A DNA stretch of 10,697 nt from an uncultured Oscillospiraceae bacterium (GTDB lineage: Bacteria; Bacillota; Clostridia; Oscillospirales; Oscillospiraceae): positions 1 to 10,697 of the forward strand of contig CAAFMK010000075.1 in assembly GCA_900763995.1 (NCBI GenBank). Reading direction: 5' to 3'. The translations under genes were made by a program, and so were the position numbers. The stretch's first letter is position 1. The number at the start of each line of letters is the position of its first letter. Below, piece by piece: positions 1-4,486 of the stretch. The notes below the pieces were generated by a model, which was not told the DNA's origin, ran no database searches, and saw nothing but the letters and a program-made list of their open reading frames with translations.

Positions 1-1
1 A

Positions 2-142
2 GCCGGAATGTCGGCTCTAGGAGGTTTCGGGCTCATGGTGTGGGCCTCACTGACCGGGGGCGCCTGGGCTATCTGGTGGGGGCTAGTGCTCCTACTCGGA
101 GTCCCAGCGGTGTGTGCCATGATCGGGGAGGGGTCTGAGTGA
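2..142 (+). CDS. Tiny hydrophobic membrane protein (5' end uncertain, possibly partial)
   Basis: The frame is open from the window edge to TGA at 140-142. Two starts fit. ATG at 8 gives 44 residues. ATG at 35 gives 35 residues and has AGGAGG (19-24) ten bases upstream. The gene could also begin outside the window. The product is rich in Trp, Leu, Gly and Ala, with a hydrophobic stretch running from about WASLTGGAWAIWW through GLVLLLGVPAVCAMI and a short acidic tail (GEGSE). This suggests one long membrane segment or a membrane hairpin. The stop shares one base with the ATG of the next gene, so the two are probably translationally coupled. I do not recognise a family. Small membrane proteins of this kind are common in actinophage accessory regions, and no function should be read from that. 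Confidence 0.55.
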   Translation, partial: AGMSALGGFGLMVWASLTGGAWAIWWGLVLLLGVPAVCAMIGEGSE

Positions 143-294
143 TGACCATCCCGCGCGTACTAGTCTGGGTGATGTCATACATCGGCGGCTTTCTGCTGGT
201 GTATGGTGTGTCACAGGGAAGCCCGGTGCTGGCCGCCATCGGGGCGGCCTGTATTGGGGGGGGCTTCTGGGTCTCTTGGGCCCACAGGGAGTAG
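142..294 (+). CDS. Small two-segment membrane protein, 50 aa
   Basis: ATG at 142 overlaps the upstream stop (TGATG). It is preceded by a purine-rich GGGGAGGGG at 125-133, eight bases away, a good SD. The 50-residue product has two hydrophobic stretches, about residues 6-22 (VLVWVMSYIGGFLLVYG) and 26-44 (SPVLAAIGAACIGGGFWVS), joined by a short SQG turn, and ends in a charged AHRE tail. This predicts a membrane hairpin. It resembles the upstream gene in size, composition and coupling, so the pair may act together in the membrane. A holin-like or superinfection-exclusion role is possible, but nothing in the sequence demonstrates it. The gene is followed within ten bases by a strong terminator, so it is the last gene of a plus-strand unit that begins outside the window. 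Confidence 0.6.
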   Translation: MTIPRVLVWVMSYIGGFLLVYGVSQGSPVLAAIGAACIGGGFWVSWAHRE

Positions 295-303
295 GTGGCA
301 CAA

Positions 304-337
304 GAAAAACCGCGCAGTTCAGACTGCGCGGTTTTTC
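304..337. terminator. Bidirectional rho-independent terminator
   Basis: A perfect 15-bp inverted repeat (GAAAAACCGCGCAGT, loop TCAG at 319-322, then its exact complement). The GC-rich core is flanked by A5 on one side and T5 on the other, so it can end transcription in both directions. It closes the small membrane-protein pair on the plus strand and separates it from the gene starting at 370. Confidence 0.93.
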
Positions 338-357
338 CCACATTGGGGCCAGTGAGA

Positions 358-370
358 TACAGTAAAGGCA
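358..370 (+). promoter_or_regulatory. Candidate -10 element for a leaderless transcript
   Basis: The sequence TACAGT at 358-363 fits the actinobacterial -10 pattern TAnnnT. It lies six bases before the ATG at 370, so a start site at the usual distance would fall on or next to the A of ATG. No credible SD precedes this ATG, because AAAGG at 364-368 is only one base away. No good -35 is visible, since the region upstream is the terminator stem. Leaderless mRNAs are common in Actinomycetota. This is an inference from spacing alone. Confidence 0.45.
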
Positions 371-816
371 TGAACGAATCAACAGTAGAGATCCCCCTCG
401 GCCACATGGCCCTAGCCGCAGAGATCCTGAGCTACATGGCAGAGCGACACATCCCCGTCTCGCACATCCGCAGCGGCTTCTCTCTAGCGACGCACCCGGC
501 CGGAGGTCCCCCAGAGCGCTACAAAATCGAGGTCACCGAGTATGGTGATATCGCAATCCAAGTGGACGTCGATACCTTCCGCAACACGATGACGATCCGA
601 CACGACCAGCAAGTCACCGCGCAGTTCTCCACCCCAGGTGTCATCACCCCAGCAGGGGGCGAACCATATGTTGGTCCCGTGGACCCGGGAATCCCCACCC
701 AAATCGGCACCATCTGGGATGGGGAGTATGAGCTCACCCTCAGGTGGGGGCTACTCGAGGACGAGCAGCGCGAGCAGTGGGACTACACGCAGAACAAGAT
801 CGACCTGAAGTGGTGA
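370..816 (+). CDS. Unrecognised 148-aa protein
   Basis: I do not recognise this family. The start is placed at ATG 370. The frame is open back to a GTG at 295, but that would run coding sequence through the terminator hairpin at 304-337. The product begins MNESTVEIPL. It has an amphipathic helical segment around residues 10-30 (GHMALAAEILSYMAERHI), then a mostly beta-like middle rich in Thr, Val and Ile with alternating polar residues (IEVTEYGDIAIQVDVD). A Pro/Gly-rich linker follows at about residues 92-115, then an acidic, Trp-containing C-terminus (WDGEYELTLRW, EQWDY). No signal peptide or membrane segment is visible, so it is probably cytoplasmic. It stands alone between two strong terminators, which makes it a one-gene transcription unit. 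That layout is typical of morons and lysogenically expressed genes, but this role is only inferred. Confidence 0.75.
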   Translation: MNESTVEIPLGHMALAAEILSYMAERHIPVSHIRSGFSLATHPAGGPPERYKIEVTEYGDIAIQVDVDTFRNTMTIRHDQQVTAQFSTPGVITPAGGEPYVGPVDPGIPTQIGTIWDGEYELTLRWGLLEDEQREQWDYTQNKIDLKW

Positions 817-819
817 GCA

Positions 820-847
820 AAACCCCCAGCCGTCTGGCTGGGGGTTT
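820..847. terminator. Bidirectional terminator between convergent genes
   Basis: A perfect 12-bp stem (AAACCCCCAGCC, loop GTCT at 832-835, then its complement ending GGGTTT). A-runs on the left and T-runs on the right allow termination from both sides. It lies three bases after the plus-strand stop (816) and six bases beyond the minus-strand stop (854), so one hairpin serves both convergent genes. Confidence 0.93.
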
Positions 848-853
848 CACATG

Positions 854-1984
854 TCACCAACCCAAAAACACGGGTATATTGACGATAACCCTTCCGCGCT
901 CATTATCCATCGAGTGGCACCACACCTCAATGCTCGAGCCATTCTCCGAGGCCCCCACATACATCGCACCACCAGTGGGTGTGAGAATCTCCGACAAGGT
1001 ACGGTTATGGTATGCACCACCCGGGAATGTCACAATCTTCTGCGGCCACGCAGTGGCTTTCTCCTCGTCGAGGCGGAGATCCAAGTGAATATTCCCGGCC
1101 CCAGCGGCTGATGTCAGCGTGATACGCCCATCCGGGTTGTGATCACCCGCGCCACTCTTCACACCCTCCTCGAAGCGCCCGGTCAGCGTCACTGTGGGTC
1201 CTGGCAGGCGGGGCACAGTGAGGATAGGCGCGATCTGCCCAGCAGACCATCCCAGTGAGAAGCCATACTCGGTCCCCTCCTGAACCTTACCCGGCCACAC
1301 CAGAGGTGGCGGGACGGTGACCTCGAGCCGCTGCGTGGATCCCGCGTCGACTACCCGGACACCTCCCCGTGTCCCGTGCACGACTGTGCCACCGGAGATC
1401 GTCTGGCCTCCCGTCCCGCTACCTGCCGGACCGGGAGGACCCTGAGGTCCGGCAGGCCCCGTCTCACCCTTGGGGCCGCGTTCACCGGCAGGACCAGTGT
1501 CGCCCTTAGGCCCCGGCTCTCCCTTAGGTCCGGGAGGGCCCTGCTCCCCTCGAGGCCCTGGGACACCAGCAGCCGACGGGAGAGTGTACCTAGTAGTCCC
1601 CTCCTGTGCATCCACCACAAGAGAGTCACCCTCGATAGCCACACGGCGTACTCCCGGCACGAGCGCCTCGGGGACAGTGGGCGGCTCGGATCCCTGCTGC
1701 GACGCCAGACCACCGATATCGTAGGTGCGCCCATCCCCCACGAGGAGCGGGGCGTATGTACGAGACGTCACCCCGGTGGTGACGCGTAGCGTCCACACCA
1801 CACCCGCCGTCAGTTCTACCGTGCCCACGTCCCCTGTGGGATATACCCGTGACACCACAGGGTCGAGAGCTGTGGTGTCCCCCCCGGACATAGTCCATCT
1901 AGACGCGGGTGTGGCGGACAGCCACATGACAGCTCCTCGTGGCGGGACGTGCGCCACACGGCCAATGATCCTGCCTACAGCCAT
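854..1984 (-). CDS. Collagen-like phage tail fibre / structural protein, 376 aa
   Basis: Translation starts at ATG 1984, preceded by a perfect AGGAGG (1995-1990) with a five-base spacer. Residues 1-139 form a globular, beta-rich N-terminal part. Residues 140-190 hold 17 consecutive Gly-X-Y triplets (GVP GPR GEQ GPP GPK and so on) rich in Pro, Lys and Glu, the pattern of a collagen-like triple helix. Residues from about 191 form a Gly-rich linker followed by a beta-rich C-terminal domain with a single Cys at about 356. Collagen-like stretches in phage proteins usually form trimeric rods in tail fibres or appendages, so the C-terminal domain may contact the host surface. Unlike other tail genes it does not sit in the late operon. 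It stands alone beyond the lysis cassette with terminators on both sides, so it probably needs its own promoter, which I could not place with confidence. A host-interaction or lysogenic-conversion role is an alternative to virion structure. Confidence 0.85.
   Translation of the reverse strand: MAVGRIIGRVAHVPPRGAVMWLSATPASRWTMSGGDTTALDPVVSRVYPTGDVGTVELTAGVVWTLRVTTGVTSRTYAPLLVGDGRTYDIGGLASQQGSEPPTVPEALVPGVRRVAIEGDSLVVDAQEGTTRYTLPSAAGVPGPRGEQGPPGPKGEPGPKGDTGPAGERGPKGETGPAGPQGPPGPAGSGTGGQTISGGTVVHGTRGGVRVVDAGSTQRLEVTVPPPLVWPGKVQEGTEYGFSLGWSAGQIAPILTVPRLPGPTVTLTGRFEEGVKSGAGDHNPDGRITLTSAAGAGNIHLDLRLDEEKATAWPQKIVTFPGGAYHNRTLSEILTPTGGAMYVGASENGSSIEVWCHSMDNERGRVIVNIPVFLGW
1415..1567 (-). repeat. Collagen-type Gly-X-Y repeat tract
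   Basis: Seventeen in-frame Gly-X-Y codon triplets form a degenerate 9-bp periodicity (GGN CCN NNN on the coding strand), with near-duplicated blocks such as CCCTTAGG at 1503-1510 and 1531-1538. Such tracts often expand or contract by slippage or recombination, changing fibre length. The translation is uninterrupted. Confidence 0.85.
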
Positions 1985-2090
1985 ACAAACCTCCTAGTCA
2001 GGCCAAAATGATCAGTTTGGATTGTCCATTTATTCACACCGCAGTGCTTCCATAGTAATCTAGTAACCACGAACAACGAAAGGAGCAAAA
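1985..2090. promoter_or_regulatory. Divergent intergenic region with plus-strand promoter candidate
   Basis: This 106-base gap lies between two divergently oriented genes. For the plus-strand gene at 2091 there is a plausible promoter: TTCACA (2033-2038, one mismatch to TTGACA), a 17-base spacer, then TAATCT (2056-2061). It predicts a start site near 2068 and a short leader carrying AGGAG at 2081-2085. For the minus-strand collagen-like gene I see AGGAGG at 1995-1990 but no convincing -35/-10 pair. The AT content is higher than in the surrounding coding DNA. Confidence 0.5.
2003..2020. promoter_or_regulatory. 18-bp imperfect palindrome, candidate operator
   Basis: CCAAAATGATCAGTTTGG is a dyad in which eight of nine base pairs match, centred on TGATCA. 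It lies 18 bases from the collagen-like gene start and about 12 bases upstream of the -35 candidate of the divergent gene. Its size and place suit a dimeric helix-turn-helix repressor or activator. No second copy was noticed elsewhere in the window, and chance origin cannot be excluded. Confidence 0.4.
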
Positions 2091-2276
2091 ATGTTCACCA
2101 TCGCCACCACCGCTCAGGAACTCGGGATGGCCGCCTACGATCTCATCAGCTTCCTCGACCTCGGCCCCGGCATCGACCCCAACGCCGAGATCAGCGAAGA
2201 CCACCACGACGCGATCTACGACATGGTCACCTACGATCGTGAGCACAACACCCACGCGGAAACCCACGAAGACTGA
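2091..2276 (+). CDS. Small acidic protein, 61 aa
   Basis: ATG 2091 follows AGGAG (2081-2085) at a five-base distance, a strong start signal. The 61-residue product is strongly acidic and His-rich at its C-terminus (EDHHD, then HTHAETHED). Its N-terminal half, about residues 3-24 (TIATTAQELGMAAYDLISFLDL), looks like two short helices with an AQELGM...DLISFLDL pattern. This recalls small helix-turn-helix-like or IF2-N-like folds in actinophage hypothetical proteins, but that is resemblance only. The gene has its own promoter candidate and ends five bases before a strong terminator, so it is a self-contained one-gene unit inserted in the opposite direction to the late operon. No function is assigned. 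Confidence 0.75.
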   Translation: MFTIATTAQELGMAAYDLISFLDLGPGIDPNAEISEDHHDAIYDMVTYDREHNTHAETHED

Positions 2277-2281
2277 CTGAA

Positions 2282-2309
2282 AAGCCCCCGCCCTGTTGGG
2301 CGGGGGCTT
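2282..2309. terminator. Bidirectional terminator closing the late operon
   Basis: A perfect 12-bp GC-rich stem (AAGCCCCCGCCC, loop TGTT at 2294-2297, then its complement). It follows the plus-strand stop at 2276 by five bases and the minus-strand holin stop at 2313 by three bases. It probably ends both the small plus-strand gene and the long minus-strand late operon. Confidence 0.93.
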
Positions 2310-2312
2310 CCC

Positions 2313-2516
2313 TCACTTACCGGCCACCCGGTCCGCGTCAGCAATCGACGTCAGCACCGAAGCCAGACCAGCCGCCGCAGCGACAGACAGAGTCTGCACC
2401 CAATCCACCGACAGCAGACCAGTGCCAGCCACACCGACCACCGCCACGATAGTCTGGGCGACAGTCTTGATAGCTCGCTCAGTGGCCGCAGCCCAAAACT
2501 CACGGGTCCACAGCAT
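2313..2516 (-). CDS. r1t-type phage holin, 67 aa
   Basis: Holins assemble in the inner membrane at a set time and open it, so that the lysin can reach the peptidoglycan or the cell is depolarised. The start motif MLWTREFW followed by ERAIKTVAQT is typical of the actinophage r1t holin family. Two hydrophobic segments (about residues 16-35 and 40-58) are joined by the short VDWVQ turn, and the usual length is about 65-90 residues. ATG 2516 is preceded by AAAGGAG (2529-2523) with a six-base spacer. It is the last gene of the late operon, 12 bases after the coiled-coil membrane protein and two genes after the lysin. Family assignment is from the recognised sequence pattern. Confidence 0.92.
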   Translation of the reverse strand: MLWTREFWAAATERAIKTVAQTIVAVVGVAGTGLLSVDWVQTLSVAAAAGLASVLTSIADADRVAGK

Positions 2517-2528
2517 GTGTATCTCCTT

Positions 2529-2960
2529 TCATTTTACCCTCAGCAGACCATCCACCGAGGGCTGCTCGAGTTTCCTAACCCTAGCAGCAATATCCTCCAG
2601 CTGCGCGCCCGTCCGGGCCGCATCCATCGTCATGCGCTCACCCATAGCAGTCAGCTGGCGCGTACGCTGCACAGCCTCAGACTCCTGGCGGCGCTGGGTC
2701 TCCTGCACCACAGCCAGTGCCTCCCCGTGACGCTTCTGCATGTTGATAATCCGCTTGACATCATCCCTGAGGGATGACCCTCCGTTGGTGTGCTGCTGCG
2801 CCAGCACCTCGGCGGTATCCCGGGCAGCCATCTCTGTGCGCTTCCGAAGATCTCGAATCTCCGATATAACCCGCGCCACACCAACGAGAGCCGTCACCAG
2901 CGCCGCCAACCCTGTCAGAAGTCCCCCCAGCAGCTCCCACGGTGGGGCATCGAAAGTCAC
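2529..2960 (-). CDS. DUF2746-like membrane coiled-coil protein of the lysis cassette, 143 aa
   Basis: The protein has one N-terminal hydrophobic segment (about residues 10-32, LLGGLLTGLAALVTALVGVARV). A basic region follows, then a conserved-looking HTNGGSSLRDDVKRI block at 57-71 and a long helical, probably coiled-coil C-terminal half (residues 75-133) rich in Gln, Arg and Glu. This layout, and the N-terminal-membrane/HTN..LRDD signature, matches DUF2746-type proteins next to actinophage holins. Their role is not established, and proposals include a second holin or a lysis regulator. Translation starts at GTG 2960, whose last two bases lie in the lysin stop (GTGA, four-base overlap), with GAGG eight bases upstream. 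This suggests coupled synthesis with the lysin. Confidence 0.75.
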   Translation of the reverse strand: MTFDAPPWELLGGLLTGLAALVTALVGVARVISEIRDLRKRTEMAARDTAEVLAQQHTNGGSSLRDDVKRIINMQKRHGEALAVVQETQRRQESEAVQRTRQLTAMGERMTMDAARTGAQLEDIAARVRKLEQPSVDGLLRVK

Positions 2961-3739
2961 TTCTCCAGCCTCGTCAGGATAGCCTCCACGCCAGCCGCGA
3001 TAGCGTCCACCCGGGACTCCAGAGCCCTGACTTTCGTCAGGGTGTCCGCCACTTCCTGATTCAGCGGGCGGTTACCTTCGTCCCCGCCACGCCTGACGTC
3101 CGCCAGATCCTGGCTCAGCTCACGGACCCGCACAGCCAGATCCCGGACGACCTCGTCGAATCGACCAGCGTCCGGGATATACGTGCGCCACACGGAATTG
3201 TCGACAATCCCTGCGATCCTGTTAGCAGTCTCACTATCCACTGTAAACCCATCCTCTCCAGATACAACACCACCGAAGACAAGCGCCGGAATGCCACCGA
3301 AGCTGTCCTCGAAGAAAAAATGAATATGGTCCTCATGACGGTTGCTAATACCAGTCCTATTACCCGACAGAGTAGACCAAGCACCATACCTAGCTTTCCA
3401 TATCCGATTCTGCCAGATAATATGCCGCAGATGCATCCTGCTAGCATTAGCCATAGCCCACGCAATAATGGCCTCGCCAGCCTCCCGATATACACCAGTA
3501 GACCGAATACCAACCTCCGGCGCACAGATCACATCAAGTGCCCTGCCCGTGCCGTGCTCGTCACTCCACTGGCCAGTCTCAGGGTACCTACCAGAGAGAG
3601 TCGGGGTATCCCACCCGCGACCGATCCACACCATCGGATAGGCTTTCCTAGTGCCATAATAGATAGCACTAGCAAGACTCTTTACACACGACCGAGCGTT
3701 GGACCCAATATAGCTATCCCACTGTGCTGGAGCACCCAT
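2957..3739 (-). CDS. Endolysin, M15-type (ARB_07466-like) peptidase with coiled-coil C-terminus, 260 aa
   Basis: This is probably the enzyme that cuts peptidoglycan cross-links or stem peptides for host lysis. The zinc-peptidase signature is visible: SDEHGTGRALD (residues 59-69, His62 and Asp69) and RHEDHIHFFFE (134-144, His135, His138, His140). Between them lies AIIAWAMANA...HIIWQNRIW (90-114), the pattern of the actinobacterial ARB_07466-like M15-fold domain. Residues 195-260 hold no recognisable wall-binding module such as LysM, SH3 or PG_binding. They form two predicted coiled-coil stretches (about 194-216 and 228-259) around a polar RRGGDEGNRPL break. No signal peptide is visible, so export needs the holin. 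The start is ATG 3739, preceded by AGGAGGTG (3752-3745) at five bases. An in-frame ATG at 3787 would overlap the upstream ORF and lacks an SD. Cleavage specificity is not predicted. Confidence 0.88.
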   Translation of the reverse strand: MGAPAQWDSYIGSNARSCVKSLASAIYYGTRKAYPMVWIGRGWDTPTLSGRYPETGQWSDEHGTGRALDVICAPEVGIRSTGVYREAGEAIIAWAMANASRMHLRHIIWQNRIWKARYGAWSTLSGNRTGISNRHEDHIHFFFEDSFGGIPALVFGGVVSGEDGFTVDSETANRIAGIVDNSVWRTYIPDAGRFDEVVRDLAVRVRELSQDLADVRRGGDEGNRPLNQEVADTLTKVRALESRVDAIAAGVEAILTRLEK

Positions 3740-3743
3740 ACTG

Positions 3744-3854
3744 TCACCTCCTAATCCACATATCCGTAGCGTCCACATGACACGCACTACACCACAACCT
3801 GCCCTGGGAGATATACATCCTCACCCCGACAGAGCGGCACTTTCGGCACGTCAT
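3744..3854 (-). CDS. Small zinc-ribbon protein, 36 aa
   Basis: The frame from ATG 3854 gives 36 residues with C3-x2-C6 and C22-x2-C25 (TCRKC and WCSAC), a classic four-Cys zinc ribbon, plus a basic end (WIRR). It starts 20 bases after the stop of the tail-tip gene, while the same frame stays open upstream to 4001 inside that gene. The SD is weak: GAGG lies about 17 bases before the ATG. The gene ends TGG ATT AGG AGG TGA, so its last two sense codons and stop form the SD of the lysin five bases from the lysin ATG. This supports coupling and argues the ORF is translated. Similar tiny zinc ribbons occur between tail and lysis genes in actinophages, with no known role. It could also be untranslated leader. 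Confidence 0.55.
   Translation of the reverse strand: MTCRKCRSVGVRMYISQGRLWCSACHVDATDMWIRR
3745..3752 (-). promoter_or_regulatory. Lysin ribosome binding site inside the upstream ORF end
   Basis: On the minus strand AGGAGGTG is a near-perfect anti-SD match, five bases before ATG 3739. It coincides with the Arg-Arg-stop codons of the zinc-ribbon ORF. It is the signal that chooses 3739 over the in-frame ATG at 3787 as the lysin start. Confidence 0.85.
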
Positions 3855-3874
3855 AATGATGATACCATCATACC

Positions 3875-4486
3875 TCAGCGCATCCACAGGACCACCGCAG
3901 ACACTGCTGCATATCCTCCGGAAAGGGCAGCCCCCGACGCAAGATACGCCTGCGTGGACACACTCAAAAACTGCCCCAAGCTCCCCGAATAGAAAGGCCA
4001 CGTAATAGCCGCAGGAACATCCGCAGACCCCATTAACGACATCATCTGCGGGCTATACTGCCCATCACAATACATACGCCCATTACACCACGGAGAGCCA
4101 GAGTTGACATCGTACCTAGGTGTAATAGAACCACCAGCCAGCACCACAGCCCTAGTAGCCCACGGGACACACGGGATAGTCAAGCTGGCTGCCGCCCCCC
4201 ACGAGGACCCCGGCTGCCACGACCCATTCGACGAGCTATACGACTGAGCAGATATCTGCTCCCTCAAGGCATCAGGGCCGATAAGACCCTTAGCTACCTC
4301 TAGTGTCCCATCGAAAATCGCTGAGCCAGACACATGAAGAGTCCCCCGCGTCATGTGGATATCACCAGCACCGATAGTGGCAGCCAACTCAGTCAGACGG
4401 GACTCCAGCGTGTCCAGACGACCAACCACAGCACGCAGGCCGGCGTCATCACTCGGCCGGTCAATATCCCTCGGATCAATACCCAC
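3875..4486 (-). CDS. Minor tail / tail-tip protein with N-terminal coiled coil, 203 aa
   Basis: The protein opens with a polar stretch. A predicted short coiled coil follows at about residues 16-38 (LRAVVGRLDTLESRLTELAATI), a trimerisation pattern. Next is a short beta-repeat segment (about 41-66, GDIHMTRGTLHVSGSAIFDGTLEV), as seen in actinophage minor tail proteins where layered G-x-L-x-V turns stack. The C-terminal part (about 85-203) is Ser/Gly-rich with aromatic residues and ends in hydrophobic strands. The start is GTG 4486, with AAGGGAG six bases upstream, overlapping the preceding gene by 11 bases. It follows the hub-like gene and precedes the lysis region, the usual place for tip or fibre components. 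Function is inferred from architecture and position. I recognise no named domain in the C-terminal half. Confidence 0.75.
   Translation of the reverse strand: MGIDPRDIDRPSDDAGLRAVVGRLDTLESRLTELAATIGAGDIHMTRGTLHVSGSAIFDGTLEVAKGLIGPDALREQISAQSYSSSNGSWQPGSSWGAAASLTIPCVPWATRAVVLAGGSITPRYDVNSGSPWCNGRMYCDGQYSPQMMSLMGSADVPAAITWPFYSGSLGQFLSVSTQAYLASGAALSGGYAAVSAVVLWMR

Noticed and set aside
295..369. Upstream extension of the 148-aa gene to GTG 295
   Set aside because: It would place coding sequence through a perfect terminator hairpin (304-337) and has no SD. ATG 370 is the better start.
617..627. Second copy of CCGCGCAGTTC, also found in the first terminator stem (310-320)
   Set aside because: It is an 11-base match inside a coding region with no paired arm or context, so coincidence is likely.
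2942..3754. 270-codon plus-strand open frame opposite the lysin
   Set aside because: It is antisense to a gene with clear catalytic motifs, has no SD, and its composition matches a shadow frame in GC-rich DNA.
3740..3787. 16-residue N-terminal extension of the lysin from ATG 3787
   Set aside because: It has no SD and overlaps the zinc-ribbon ORF. ATG 3739 has a near-perfect SD at five bases.
3855..4001. 85-residue version of the zinc-ribbon ORF starting at 4001
   Set aside because: It would overlap the tail-tip gene by 127 bases, which is out of character for this operon. The extra N-terminus could be a chance open frame.
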